This document shows positions 10,501-23,647 of a stretch of 64,000 nucleotides of DNA, in pieces. A program made the position numbers and the translations under genes. The DNA comes from Balanoglossus misakiensis. Its lineage: Eukaryota; Hemichordata. How positions within the stretch are numbered: the first letter of the stretch is position 1; each line of letters opens with the position of its first letter. Under the pieces are notes generated by a model that ran no database searches, had not been told where the DNA came from, and saw only the letters and a list, made by a program, of their open reading frames with translations. The DNA lies in contig CM082598.2 in NCBI GenBank assembly GCA_040954595.2, positions 1,426,001-1,490,000 of the forward strand. Direction: 5' to 3'.

Positions 10501-11665
10501 GTGAACATATTTTATAAAATGCAAGTGCCACTTCAAGGGGATCCAAATTTCATTGTAAATAATGGCTAAAGCATTGGGTAAATTATTACTGAATTATCGT
10601 CATACATCACTGTTTCCGGATACTTGATATTTGATAAATTTATCCAGAGAAACATCTGTGACTCCAATGTGGACATGTGTATATGTTTGGCAAAGCTGAG
10701 ACCAGAAAAACTTTTGACAGAATCATCTGTTATGATAAAAGCATCTATGTCATATGTGGCAGGTAGTGTGCACGTCATCGAGTGTAGTCTTTCCAGAGAT
10801 AAATAGCGTCCTTGAAAAAGGAGTGTAGGAAGATAAACCGTCACATCGCTGTCTCAATATGACCTACTTAAGACAGTGTTGAGATTTGTGACAGACTACT
10901 TTTGAATTTCTCGGGAAAAACATATTTTGCTAACACTGAAGACCGACAGTCACGTGTTTCTGTATGTCTGCACATCATACCTGAAGGTCATTTTAAACAA
11001 ACAACCAACAAATTATGCTGTCAGCAGAAACATGTGCGACACACATTTTGCTGACTACATCCGACTCTAAGTGCAAGAAGATCAATTCTGTATGGCGCTA
11101 AAACAACTGAATTCAAATTAAATGCACTAATATGTTGGGAACATAATTGTCAAGAACTGAACAAACTAATTTGTTATAATATAACATTTTTCATCAGTGT
11201 AGCTTGCCCATTGATGATTGATATACACCCAGTTGATAGCTAATATCTGTAAAAAGTGGAAACAAAGTTTTTTTCTATAAACTTGACATTAGCTGTAACT
11301 TTTGGCTTTATTTTCTGTATTTTTTCTGTGTACCAACTGTAATTTCTTTTCTACTCCAAACAGCATGCTAATATACCCTATCCCCCACTATACAGAAGAA
11401 AAATGCAAAAAAATAAAGCCAAAAGTGACAGCTTATATCCTTTAATGGAGGCCAATTTTACCTGACTTGACTGCGTCACCAGCATTTTGTTCTGCCGTTC
11501 ATTCTCGCCAGCGTCTCTGCAACAACCTTGACAACAGCCGCAGCAAAAGTCGCTGTATAACGGCAGAGGAGTGTCTCCGGACTTCCGTCGGAATCCGAAT
11601 GCTGTCACCATGACAATGCAGATACAAACACCGAAAGCGATTCCAAGGATAACTGTCATATTGAT
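6541..11665 (-). CDS. Synaptotagmin gene 1 (calcium-binding, Syt3/5/6/9/10-like)
   Basis: A vesicle-traffic protein with one membrane anchor and two C2 domains that bind phospholipid and SNAREs in response to calcium (family knowledge). Coding exons in order: 11659-11462, 9148-8848, 8593-8490, 8338-8132, 7426-7306, 7099-6951, 6696-6541; the sum is exactly 411 codons plus stop and all phases fit. Residues 3-22 are the membrane segment, followed by a cysteine cluster CCGCCQGCC (39-47, probable palmitoylation), a Ser-rich linker, C2A (about 143-265) and C2B (about 275-411). C2A ligands D174, D180, D233, D235 and D241 are all present. C2B has D305, D311, D365, D367 and E373, plus the polybasic KKKK (327-330). 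The linker motif KPDLY and the GHSE at the fifth C2B ligand point to the Syt3/5/6/9/10 class; the exact orthologue is uncertain. The start ATG at 11659 is three codons into the exon, so a 5' exon must exist upstream; an in-frame coding extension is not excluded. Confidence 0.93.
6951..7099 (-). CDS. Synaptotagmin gene 1, C2B middle with polybasic strand
   Basis: Acceptor TTTACCAG|ATCC, donor CTCGAG|GTGAGA. It encodes [19 protein letters not shown] and [15 protein letters not shown]. The KKKK stretch is the phosphoinositide and SNARE-binding face known in the family. Confidence 0.93.
7306..7426 (-). CDS. Synaptotagmin gene 1, start of C2B
   Basis: Acceptor ACTATAG|AAACAA, donor TTCAG|GTAAAT. 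It encodes [18 protein letters not shown] and [14 protein letters not shown], including D305; the donor splits the Asp codon of the following DPYVKV. Confidence 0.92.
7427..8131 (-). other. Intron of gene 1 dominated by trinucleotide repeat
   Basis: A 705-base intron between the C2A and C2B exons. About 590 bases of it are the GAT/GAG array, so both splice sites sit within about 85 bases of simple repeat. Confidence 0.85.
7463..8050. repeat. (GAT)n then (GAG)n/(GAGTTG) trinucleotide array
   Basis: From 7463 to about 7652 the plus strand is mainly GAT with GAC, GAA and GGT variants; from about 7653 to 8050 it is mainly GAG with TTG and CTG interruptions that recur as the block GAGTTGGAGGAGTTG. 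All frames stay open on both strands because of the repeat (poly-Asp/Glu, poly-Ser, poly-Pro), but these are not proteins: the array lies inside an intron of gene 1, where the RNA reads (CUC)n then (AUC)n. The GAG part is a long polypurine-polypyrimidine tract. Confidence 0.95.
8132..8338 (-). CDS. Synaptotagmin gene 1, C2A second half
   Basis: Acceptor CTTTACAG|AGACG, donor CTGTG|GTAAGA, 69 codons, phase 0 to 0. It encodes [12 protein letters not shown] and loop 3 ([16 protein letters not shown]) with D233, D235 and D241. Confidence 0.93.
8490..8593 (-). CDS. Synaptotagmin gene 1, C2A loop 1 exon
   Basis: Acceptor TATCACAG|CTG, donor GTGCAG|GTTGGG. It encodes [20 protein letters not shown], carrying calcium ligands D174 and D180. 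Confidence 0.92.
8771..8835. repeat. (GACA)n-like microsatellite beside a splice donor
   Basis: Imperfect GACA units begin about 13 bases inside the intron downstream of the linker/C2A exon of gene 1. The sense strand reads (TGTC)n, the same motif as in the coiled-coil gene intron at 3378-3449. Confidence 0.85.
8848..9148 (-). CDS. Synaptotagmin gene 1, linker and start of C2A
   Basis: Acceptor CCTTATAG|GAATTC, donor CAGG|GTAAGAG, 100 codons plus one base. It holds a Pro/Ala/Ser linker with many possible phosphosites, the KPDLY motif, and the first C2A strands ([14 protein letters not shown]...LTVDVIQ). Confidence 0.9.
9149..11461 (-). other. Intron of gene 1, no further exon seen
   Basis: A 2.3-kb intron between the transmembrane exon and the linker exon. 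No extra phase-0 exon could be supported. It contains a short GT repeat at 9592-9614. Confidence 0.6.
9592..9614. repeat. (GT)n dinucleotide repeat
   Basis: About eleven GT units within an intron of synaptotagmin gene 1, preceded by TATGTCTATCTG repeats. Confidence 0.85.
11462..11665 (-). CDS. Synaptotagmin gene 1, transmembrane exon
   Basis: Acceptor TTCTTCACAG|ATCAATATG, donor AGTCAG|GTAAAA. It encodes a membrane helix ([20 protein letters not shown]) almost at the N-terminus, an RRK stop-transfer charge cluster and the CCGCCQGCC cluster. The very short luminal segment, with Asn-Met-Thr if the codons before ATG are translated, matches the type III topology of the family. Confidence 0.9.
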
Positions 11666-12225
11666 CTGTGAAGAAAGTCAGATAGAAAGGGGTGTCTTAA
11701 AAGATGAGAATCGTCTAATATGCATGTGCCAAACCAGAGACTCTGGCTACAAAAATTGTATACAGTCAATGCCATAAAGCAGTACGTGTGTTGTCCTGAC
11801 AACAGACAATATACCGTTTCCTTCTCGAGGTGAAACAAGTCTGCGTGACTATAACTGGATTTATACAATATATGATTGGTTGTTTTATGGGCCTATGTGA
11901 ACAGGTTTGCATAAATTATGTATTAATGTAGGATTGAAACTCAAATCATTCCGAGGTGAAAGCAGAACTTTCCAAGCTTGTTTTGTATAATTATCACAGA
12001 CATCTAGACCTGTTAACACCAGAAGTCGTTGTATACTTCTTGGTCGAAACGATGAACAGATGATAACCAGAATATTGCATGTCTGAAGTTTCTGAATGGA
12101 TAGAAACTGAAACTGGTGTTCTGTATTTAATGTGCATCAGGATGGATGTGGCTTAATTTTTTGCGGAAAGTGGACAATGGAAATGTTGTGTACAGTTGTC
12201 ACTACAAACATCATGCCTTAGTGAT

Positions 12226-12290
12226 CAATTCATTTGGCAAATGTGGTTTCCACTCACGATAGATTAAGGGAAGCCATTCCAAATGAATTG
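12226..12290. repeat. 12-bp inverted repeat
   Basis: CAATTCATTTGG at 12226-12237 is mirrored exactly by CCAAATGAATTG at 12279-12290. A further imperfect pair (TTAGTGATCA near 12219, TGATCACTTA near 12318) extends the symmetry outward, which resembles a small inverted-repeat element remnant. Function unknown. Confidence 0.45.
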
Positions 12291-15200
12291 GTCAGCAAAA
12301 ATTTTACTCTGTAGAATGATCACTTAGTGTTCAGGGGACGTTCATGTTTTTGATACACTTCATTTACGCTAGGGTCCGAGCGGAGGAGTCCAAAAAGGGG
12401 ACTGTCCCTTTGTGCGTATGTTGTTACACAAGTCGGCTTTTATGTATGTAGATGCGTTGCACATGGTTATGCATGTGATTCAGTCCGGCTACCAGTTAGG
12501 ATTTGTTATGTTTAGCCTATGTACTTTCATCAGGAATAAAACTGAGGTGTATTGAGTTGGAGTATGTTACCAATTAGCAACAATCTTAACCGTATCTGAC
12601 AGATTTACTACCCTCTTAATGGATAACTTTTGGGTTGTGACTCACGGTTGTCAGCATTTAAGATAATTCTCCCGCAAAGACAGCAAAATTTCCTTGTATC
12701 ATGCCATTTTGTGACAATAATGCTGTTATGCTTAATGCAATATCCATGTTATGTTTGTTTTTGCTTTTATGACAAATGTATTTTCAATGTACTGAGTATG
12801 AGTACCGGAAGTCGTGTTTTCAATTGGCCAACAATCTTTTAAATGTTTCCTGGCAATAGATTGGACGACAGAGTACGCGCGACCCACAGCAGATACGAGC
12901 AATCTGTTATTTTATGGTGAATGTTTACCACTCAGGTAATATGGAACACACAACTGAATGCAATATACATGAAATGCGAGTACTTGCACATGATCATGTT
13001 CAACATGATTATATTTTCAAAGAAATACATGACAGAGAAGACTTCCTACCTCTGTAAGTATTAGCAAAAAAAATCACAAGTCATGTACCTTCAAATTTTT
13101 GCGAGCTTAGTATAATCGATGGGCAAACATGAGCAAATCACAATGCAGAGTTTACCCTTTGCTTGTCACATGATCAAGTAATCTCCCATAGTAATAAACT
13201 GAAAGGAAACTTACAAAGCTGACTTGGCGAAATGCCAAATTATCACAATTATTTTATTACATTGCTTCCATTTATTTTCAGACAATGATGACGTCATTTG
13301 GTGTTTAATATCCTCCCTTAAGTGGCAATACGTGAATAAACCACCTGCCTTCCACAGGCTGTGCACTAAATGCCTGTCTGGCAAGAAACCATGGTCTAAA
13401 CTTAACTTGTACTATGGTGAGTCATCATACTTTCAATCGTTCAGAATCTTTCCAAAGCTCTCATCATGATAGCTCTAAAATTACGCAGGCATCTTTAGTG
13501 TTTTCAGAAGCATCCATATAACTCCTCCAACTTAAAAGAACGCTCCAGTGGATTCTGTTCTCGTTACGATTTCCACGATACTGCATCACTGACGTCATTT
13601 CCCATGGACTTCAATTTAGACAATGAATAAAACGGAAGAAAATGAATGTTCTGGTAGCTAGACTTTCTGTTCAGTCTCAGCTCTTAGTGGTCCAGGGAAC
13701 TCGTTGAGTCTGAAGCCTGCAGTGTTGGGGATGTGACTGTGATTATTAACAATATGTGATGCAAACTCACATCATACATTTCAGGTTAATAAACATATGA
13801 CAGAAATCATAAAGATTGATGTACTGAAAGGGATTGGAACAGAATCAGTGACAGAAATATATAGCATATTAATACATGGCTGATAACCTAGATGGAAATT
13901 TATGAACACGCGCCAGGATACTTGGAAACCTGAATAAGGTCAACAGTAAGGTTTTGAATGCATCACCGTGAAAAAGCCACATCCGGGTGCCTGGATTACG
14001 TGTACGTGACAAGACATGCGCAGAAAGTGGAGTCTTTCGTATACGCAGCGTGCGTGCTACCTTGGTTAATTCAGTGAAGTGAACGAATATCCAGAGAGTG
14101 TTGAGAGGTGAAAACAAAGGATGAATGTTATGTACCATATTCAGTTGCAACCTTTTAACTATACAAAAGAGGTAGGATTGACACTGCTGTATGTTAACGA
14201 ACAGAGAAACAGCAACTGTGTAAGAGGATCATTGTATTTGGGGAATTCGAAAAACTGTTGCAGAAAAGAATATAGGATTTAATTTCACTGCCGGATGCAA
14301 GATCTCATCTTACTTTGCAAAACGTGAACTTACATTTATGTCCAGTTACAATTTTCATTTGAATTTGCAGTTATCTATTTGGGTTCCTCACTGTAAAAAA
14401 CAACTACAACAGTACGATTCTTAAAGTTAAACCTTTGAATGTGTACAAAAAATATATGTGCTTTAAGTGGAACGTAATTTTACAAGCCGTGCCATGTGCA
14501 TCGAACTGAATCGTTCAGCTGGCGTGCATATTATGAAGGATTTATTAGTCGTTGAATTCATAAAACATCGTCATAGCGTGTATGTTGTATGCATTTTTGC
14601 TGTTATAATGTTTTACAAAGAGCCTATCCATGGGTTAAGTAAACATTAATTATTAACAAAGTTTCTGGCATACCAAACGGTAGATGAAAATAGATTAAAG
14701 CAGTCTAGGTGTAGTAGAATTATCATTCTGTTTACAAGGAAGTATGAATAATGATGACCTTTATTTTTATCATCGACATGAGAAATGTGTTTGATTGGTC
14801 GTTTGGTGGGGTGTTTTTTTCAATTTCTCAAGGTCCAGCTGACCGTGATCTTTTGCTTCGTTCTGGAAAATATCTGTAACAGGTACCAATTGCTTAGCCT
14901 AATTGTAAACTACAAGGTCAATGGTAGTTCTTCTTGTCAAACAGCATTGCTTAAGTTGGCTCAATACTTCATTGTCGCCAAGGAAACATAACATGACGCT
15001 TTTTGAACGTGATTTCCACAAGATTCGTCAGAAAAGGCTTATGATTTAATAACTCCATCACGATGCGTAACAATGAAAGTAATTTGTGCGAACAGTCTCT
15101 ACCTATTTAAAGCGAGTCATAGAACTGAATTAATAGAAGGCGACACAAGGGTCTGATCTGGAAAATATTGGATAGTACGGATTTGCATCTTTCTTGGCTT

Positions 15201-15632
15201 TGTCACTGGTAATTCCCCTGACACGACATGGCTGGTGTCCTCCTTAAACTGTGCTAAGACGGATGTCTTTAATCTTCTCGTTGGAATTTTCCCGTCATTG
15301 TGAGTTCGTCTGCTGTTTTTATATGCAAATCAGATTAAGGATTTGACTGATCACTCATCCCTGATTTCGAACCCCGTCCTTGGAAGTTAAAGTATAACGG
15401 AAACGTGTCCTGGGTAAAATGGTTGCTACACAAGAAAATAAGTTTAATATAAACGCTTTAGCATAATGAAAGTTGAACGTCCTCAAATGAAGGTCAGTTA
15501 GTGTCGAAAATAATTTTGCTTTTAACAAAAATACTACATTTTATCTCTAATAAATCTTTGTTTTTACAGCTACTTTGACCAATATTTCTTTAAAATTTTG
15601 ACTTATTTTTGAAAGGTACAGCCAAAATGGAT

Positions 15633-15656
15633 GTTATCATTCATCTAAATGATAAC
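15633..15656. repeat. Perfect 9-bp stem hairpin
   Basis: GTTATCATT and AATGATAAC enclose the six-base loop CATCTA. It lies in a region without genes. Confidence 0.5.
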
Positions 15657-18600
15657 GAAACAGTTCAGGTCTATTGTATCGAGCCGTCACGTTTTCGCGC
15701 GACCATGGACAATATCACAGACTTTATAATAACATCAAGAAAACATGTCTGCTTATGAATATAACCCCCAGGGGGTGTTGCCTTGACGACCTTGATAATT
15801 CTTCTTTTGCTCATCAAAACGTGGTATTGTGAACGAGTAAATGGTTGCTGTATACTCGACACAGTGCGCTGTTTGATGATAATATGATAACATTATGTAT
15901 AGCCACCCGCGTTGCCATCATGTTTACTTTAACAGAAATTTCAAAGTTGAATGTGCAGAGTATTGAGGAGTAACAACAGATTGCCACCAAGCTTCTCTTA
16001 GACATCATTAACAGCACAACGAAGGCCAAACTACCTATGGCATATAGAATATCACCCAACCCGTTTTCTGAACAAAAAGAAATGTATGCCACATCTGGTT
16101 ATTCTCACTGCTAAAATTACATGAAGGTTTGTGTTATTCAGAGCAGTGTATAATAGCATGCTATGGTATACCGCTACATATTATTTCACTATATTGATCT
16201 GTAAGGATTCAATGTGCGTTGCTGGGTTTCAGATTAACATCTGCATGAAAGATGTTTCCGACCTGATTTCATACATTATGATGTTTACTTCACATCTCTC
16301 AGTTTACTAAGACCCCCAGGCTTTAAAACTACCTGACAACAATACAGAGTAGACATATGGATTTTGCATGTTAGCAACACAACACATTTGTTATCCAGGT
16401 TACTTGGTTAAACGAGTCCACAGATAAAACCCAACTCTATATATCATAGCTCAGTTTACACTACACTGGGTTCAGTAGCACAATTCACAACTTTGGGAAA
16501 ACAGAGAACTTCAGAATCAGGCGATGATGAGTACGTTCCCTGCACCTTTTGAATAACTAAAGATGTCACTAACAAATTCATTAGTCTTTTAAGTCCGTCG
16601 ATCGTCTTATGCGCATGTGCGTAATTTCTTGTGTACAAACAATACCGTACGTCCAATCCAAATGTTCTGCAAATTTTGCGTTTGACGCATTCAAACAATT
16701 GACTGCCTTCGCTTCATACCATATTTCATGCGCACCTATAACCTTTCATTTCATGACTGAAATTGTCGTTTGGTTCAAATATTCCTTCGATTAAGTCCAT
16801 TTTATTCACATTGCCTCGTGCTGTCTAAACATATTGCACTATACCTAATGAATGTTGACGTGTCACTCACTGACTCAGGCAAGAAATCGTGATGATGTAC
16901 AGCTTGATGAATGATTTTTATGTAAGTTTATGAGTACCTTCAACAATGTGCACTGGTTTCATGAATAAAATTATTGGAATTTAACTGGCAGGCATATATA
17001 CTAGTTAAGGTACAGTGCATGGATAATCCTGCAAACGGATTGTACAGAATGGAGGTTACCCTCGCAATATTGTGTCAGCTCAGACACAGCGACAGCCTCA
17101 TTAGAACATACTCCATTCAAAGACTCGGCAGCACATCTATCTGCTGTTAAATAATTGGAGTATGCATACTCAAAGGTTTCTCGTTGAAACCAATTGTTAA
17201 CACTGTGCATCTTTACAAGTCTTGACCGAAATAACATTTTTGTGCCACTTGCGAAAAATTCTAAACTTATTAATTGTGAAGTATACAACTTTACTTAACG
17301 AAGGAAAACGCTGAGTAGAGCTTCAGTACGCCATTCTACAAGAAGAGGCACAGCAGAATTGTCTGGCACAAGGAAACAAAAAGCGAACGTCAGAAAACTA
17401 TGACAACGAGCACACAAAAACTGCTTTGATAGACCAGACAGATAATTGCGTCCTAAATCCACGTGGGCATAAGTGATGCTTTCATACTTGTCTCCCTGTA
17501 ACCATGGATAAAATTGAACTAAATACATACTGTTCGGCACCATTTAATGTCTGCTTGTCATTCTCAGTGCAGTTCCAAGAAAATTTCACTTTAAATTTTA
17601 ATTCGTACATCGGCAAACAGTACGTGCAATTGCGGTAATGCACGTATTTACTTGTCCGAGAAACAGTGATTTTTGTCCAATATTTCGTGGAATACGACAA
17701 ACGTATTTCCGCTTATCCACCCACTGGCATGGTTTAAAAGGGTTTTGCAATTAAATGTTGTCTGGTCATAGAAAGGCCTTACTTCAGGACTCAGATCTAA
17801 AATAATCTTCTTTTCGAGGTGCGACACAATAAATCACTGCAATTTTTCCTGCATATGTAGTATTTATAAGCGTATAGACACAAATGCGTTCCCAGGGTAG
17901 TTGTTTTTCATTGGTACAGTCGTTTCACTCCATCGCACACTTTTTTCGTGGAACTTTTCTCTCTGCAGAAAATAGACCCTGGGTGGAGATTGCTATTCAT
18001 TTACTGATCTATCATGAAGGTAGTGGATAGTTAAAAGAAAAATTACCTGGCGCTTGGTAAAAAGTATCATGTAAGCTATGATGTAGGAAAGATTTGAAAT
18101 AACAAAAACCAGCAAGGTTAAGACTAATGTTTGTTATTTGAGAATTGTCCAACTGATACCATACCGTGTCATTCAAACATCTTCTTGCACATAGTGTGAA
18201 CTACCCCTTACTTGCTGCATTGGTGACATCAATTATCAGAATAAATGTGAAGAATAGATTAACTTAAATGGTGCGGAACGCGACGCAGATTTATTTACAT
18301 GGTTCAAGCAAAAGCCTTGACATATTCAGAGAATGCACACAATTGCCACACTTCCCTCAGCCATATATATTCATTTCCTTCTTAATATGTTCAACATCGT
18401 TTAGGTTCAGAAGACACAATAATGACGAATTTAATCGACCGCATATATTAGATCCAATATAATCCTAAACTGCCTGAGACACCCCTTATCAACAACAAAG
18501 ATGCATACAATTTATATACATGTATACTTTACATGGGTGATCATACGGAAATGCAGTGACATCTAACCTACAGTGAGATAACACAATGTTTTGTTACACG

Positions 18601-20160
18601 GCTTTTTAGTAAGGGTCACTGTTTTGGCATGTGCGATCGAATGGGAGAGTTTCTTGGTTGGAAGATGTTTCCAAATTGAGGATGAACAATAAGCCTATCA
18701 TTCCAGATTTATATCAACAAATGTCTGCCACTCCTTCTAATGATTGTTTCTTTGTGATTGTCATTATAAATTTATATGTCCAATCTCGAGATAGGTTCAA
18801 CATACACAGTTTCTGAAATATAATTCATACAGCAATTGTTAATGTGTCATTTATGCGACACTTAAAAATCAGATGAGGTTCAGGTTAATGACTTTTTACC
18901 ACATCTCATCAAACTGTGATGGTTAGCAAGTTGTTGAAATAGATATTCATAAGTAATATGTTTGTTTGCTTGCTTGTTTGAAATTCTTGTTAAATTGTTT
19001 AATGATTCATGCGATTGCCAATATGCCGGACCATATGCACCCTGGAAATTTTAATAAGAAAGAGTACACATTTCAGAGAAAGAAGATTTCATTTCTATGA
19101 ATTTCATTATGATTGGTATAAATCATTTAAAAGCTCTCTATCTCTCGGAAGGACATTCATGAAGTCTTAAATTATTCATCTGTCTCACAAGGGAAAATCA
19201 GTTCATGTTTTCAAACATAGGCTAGATTTCTGTGATTGTCGCTAGTAGAAATTGTTCAAATAATGTTATGTTCAAGGTTCTTGTAGTCTATAATTGATGA
19301 GAATGGTCGCTAAAGTTACTTAGTGTGTCGTAAAAGCTTTTCGCGGTCATATCTATAAATAGAAAATAGAGACAGTCATTGGAGATAAAGACACCTAATT
19401 CTGCAGTGTTAACGGATGTGAGATGTGTCTTATGCTTGACTGTGACAATCTCTGCGCATCTTAATGTCTGTGTCTTGAAGCGGAACGTATGTGGGTAACA
19501 TGTGTGAAATTAAACCTGTTTTCGTGTCCATGGTTTTGTGTTGCTTCAAACACGAATAATGGCAAACTGCGCACGCGTGAAAGAGAAACGTTTAGTCACT
19601 GGTTCCGTTTAGAAAAAAATAAATGTGAATAATACTGTAAATTTGTTCACTTCTACGCATGTCAGCTAATCGTTACTCAGACACAGAACGTCATGGCGTT
19701 TGGTTTTGTTTGTTTGAAGAACTTGCTCCTCAGCTGATAATATATTAATTATATGTCTCTCTTTCGTCAGAAACTAGTTCGCGTAGAAAACTTTGGTCAG
19801 CATATGGCGGTTACAACCTCAAAGATAAGGAAATTTCCTGTCATTATTCTCGTACATCGTTAACATGCTCTGCGAAATCCACTAGAGTATTCTGATGGAA
19901 TTACCTTCCGTGCACAGAGAGCAGCAATTTGCTAGTATCTTAACAAATTTATTCTGAGCAGGTTGCCAAGTCACTTACAGGTCATTGCAGTCGATAATTA
20001 GGTCCATGTTCGTTTCGCGTGCCTTCGTCATGGACCCTTGCTATCAGTATCAATGTTTTCTGAAGTCAGAACCCTGTGTTAAGGGTGCTTGTCTAATTCA
20101 TACAGTGAAATAGTTTATTATTCATACTTGATTAAATGTACCACATGGTTTCTAGTTTGA

Positions 20161-20199
20161 TTATCATCATCATCATCATCATCATCATCATTATCATCA
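20161..20199. repeat. (ATC)n microsatellite
   Basis: About twelve ATC units with one ATT interruption, followed within 100 bases by AATTAA-rich simple sequence. Confidence 0.9.
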
Positions 20200-23100
20200 A
20201 GAAAAGTTAAGTGTATTGAAGTGAACAAAAAAAAATACATTGAATGAATTGAAGTGAATTAAATAAAATCAAATTAAGCCGAATTAAATTACATTAAACT
20301 AAATTACACATTTTAATTTGATTCAACAAATTTTCACTGTTAAAATCATGCGTACGCTATATTTTGTAATTCACGGCGCGTGCAGGAGGAAGATCATCAT
20401 CAGCTAATGTAGTCTTGTGTATATTACAGAGCAAGTAGAACTCGCTAACGTGATTAAAAGCTTGACTGTGTAAGAAGAGGCGGTTTAGCGCATTGTCAGC
20501 AAGGAGAAAGCCACTTGGGTCACAAGAGCTGTTAGTCAGGGACTCATAGTATAATTATGTTGTAATAACTAGATATGGTCACCTTGGTGTGCGTTTCTAT
20601 TTCACAGACTGTATTACGTGTACAATTTCGAATTCTTCCACTGATGAGTAATGACGGTTTGTTGTATGGAGAACTTTAGTCATTTTTCTCTCTCTCAATA
20701 CGTTTCAAAAACGTTCCATTCTTTTCACTTGCCAGCCCTGTGAGCATAACTACCGAACTTATTAAATGTGCTGTATACAGCACTACACAAAGGTAAATTT
20801 TGAAGGCCTGAACCCATCAGTAATTAGTGAGTACGCAGAAACCTAGGAGTACACCCCTTGGGCGGTTTTACTGAATGCATATGTCTCGCTATTTGACAGG
20901 CATGACTGATCCATTTTGTAGACGCATGCAGAGTAGGGTGCCTTCGATCTTTTCTAAAATATTTCCATGGTAACCTTATAAGAACTGTGCATATGTAAAC
21001 AGTTTTGTATTTTAAAATTGAATATTGGTAGGATATTTAAGGTAAATGTGCCTTGATGACTTGTAAGAATATTATAGTCATAAAATGTCAAGTCAGAAAA
21101 ATGTGAACGGTGAATCAATCGGATGTCGAGGTATATATTTTGTATAAGAACCGTTGCTTGGTAACATAGGGCTGATACATAAACACTTACGCTTGACAAA
21201 ACATTCTTTTTTTGCCATTTTCTTCAGTCTGTACAACAATGGGTGATGCTTACATCTGAAGAAGTCGACTGATGGAAGTACTACCAACGAGATGAATAAA
21301 GAAATGTCAGAATTATGGAACTTAAGATTAATTCCAATTGACATGAACCCCTGAATCATGAAATGTATCTCCACGGTGAATCTGTATTCACTGTTGAACT
21401 TCAAAACATACTGCCACTACACAAGTTGTGGGCCTGACATACATGATTGCGATAATGCTTAGAACACAGAAGACTAGGCTGGGATAGCAATTCATCAATG
21501 TCACCACATTGTTGTCATACAATGCGCTCTGATAAGACCCCCAGGGCACGACTATTGAAGGCCCGATCATATCATCGCAAAACACACCCAGCGGATATGT
21601 CTAAGGAAATGATGGAAACCCTGCAACACAAACCTATCATAATATCTGCTGCGACATACATCCAGGTCGGTTGTCTTGTAATTGATCGTGCAGCTGACAA
21701 ACATATTGCTTTATTTTTTATTTTTTTTATCTTATATGGTGCCACTAAAACTCATCTTTGCATACAGATGTCACATCTGTATTGCATGTGTAGCTCAGAC
21801 AGAACCCAAACAGATGATTTAGGAGAAACTGGTCAGGTGGTTTATTTATTTTAAAATGATATTACGAAGATAAAACTGTAGCAAAATATGACATTTTAAC
21901 TTTATGTATTATAGTAATTCTTCTCACACTTTTTATGGTATGAGTTGGTGAGGGATAACCTTGAAAGAAGAGCTAAGGTCTAAGAAACCTGACCTTCAAC
22001 TTCTCCACTTATATCAGGCTTTAATCAATCTTCTTAGACTAGCGATTTTGCCTGTGGTAACCATGGTGATGTGATCGTCTTAATATGCAAAAAAATATAA
22101 CTCGGTCCCTGGATTTATCAAGTGAAGCATCTTTGCCACGGGGCAGTCAATATTAAACGAGCGTGTATAAAACCGAGCGTGTCTTACACTTGCGTGTGAT
22201 ACTCATGATACCACAAACCGTCTTGGTGGTTGTAGGTGACTGTTCATATTAATATTCAAAATGAATATTGAATTTTTTTTTTTAAACTTTGCACGTTTGG
22301 TTCTTATTTATACTGCCATTTTTCTAAAAATAAGCTGTCGCGAGGGGTGTACATATACCTTAAGTTTGCGTTAGAAGATGTTAATTTCCCTTGTTCTGAA
22401 ATCTTCTTACTAAACCGTGGCTTACATGTAAGTAATAAACCAAAAATTTGTCACATCTATGCTTCAACCTGAATCTTTTGTCCGAGTTTTGGGTGAACTG
22501 TAAGTTTTACATCATAATAAAACGCTCCAATCACTGCAGCCAATACAACAATGTACACTAATGACTATACCGTTTAATTTAAGAAAGACCAGTCGTTCTA
22601 TTGATTGAAATTATTAATTCGAAATTGATTTTTTTCTATGAGGAAAATACTCTGCTTGGATATTGTATGCAAGCATTATAAAAGTTGATTGTATCGATAA
22701 AATGTACTGCTAGTCCATAGAGATTTTCGAATAGCAGTTTGTGCTTTTATGTGACCAGACTCCATTACTCCAGTTTTCTTCCACCAATGACCTAAATTAA
22801 ATCTGAAATCTCAACTGAACTTCGGGAAATGTTTCTCAGGGGAATTGATTAATTCTATTGAGATACAGTCGTGATCATCACTGTTTTACAAATATTATCC
22901 CACAACACGGTCAATGAGTTGTGCTATGGTCAACGTTTGCGATCAGTAAAATCTTGATAAAGTGATGATAATGTAAAATAATGTATTAAGAAGATACTGC
23001 ATTAGTCCTAATTAAGCATGACTTCATCAAACTGAACTACCCAAAGTTTAAATTAGGATTACAGTGTAATTGATCAATTATGTGTTGGACGAAGTGAAGA

Positions 23101-23647
23101 TCTTAACTCAGATAGAAAATGAATGTCTGCCGATTCTGGCATTTATTGTACATCCTAGTTCCAGTCTGTGGGATTTCATTAATTTACATCATATTTACAT
23201 TGAAAATAAATGTGAAAAAACACACAAAACGCGATAAGTAATAATGGTTGTTTTCCTTCATCCTACACGAAAAATCCTTAATGGGTTTTAGTAAAGTGTG
23301 ACAGAACTCTACAATTGGCAGCTTATCAAGTGTAGGATATATATTTTAAATGGTTTAAATATTTCATTTTTAGGTTTAGTTTACCGCACATTAAGTATAA
23401 ATGTTATTCGCTTTCGCAAACACACTTCTTGATTTATTATACAAATATTAGCACCAACTTGTAAAGATTTCAGGCATTAATGTTTAAAAGAAATCGATTT
23501 TTCAAAGTTCCAATTTTAAGATTGTCCTTGTTACGAATTCGCAAGTTAATCCACGATGATGAAGAACAGAAACATACAGTATACCAGTTAGAATTAGACT
23601 GACAGTTAAAAGACTACATGTTGAAGTTAATGCTAGGGAGTATTTAC

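Larger units (their letters stand above)
11666..23647. other. Long non-coding stretch upstream of gene 1
   Basis: No coding exon recognised on either strand. It is either intergenic or, if the block at 23648-23930 is the first exon of gene 1, the first intron of that gene. Contents noted: hairpins at 12226-12290 and 15633-15656, CRE palindromes at 13289 and 13590, and an ATC microsatellite at 20161-20199. Confidence 0.5.

Noticed and set aside
15361-15380. B-box-like TTCGAACCCCG on the minus strand as a possible tRNA gene
   Set aside because: No A box or cloverleaf stems could be found at the right distance; at most a decayed SINE fragment.
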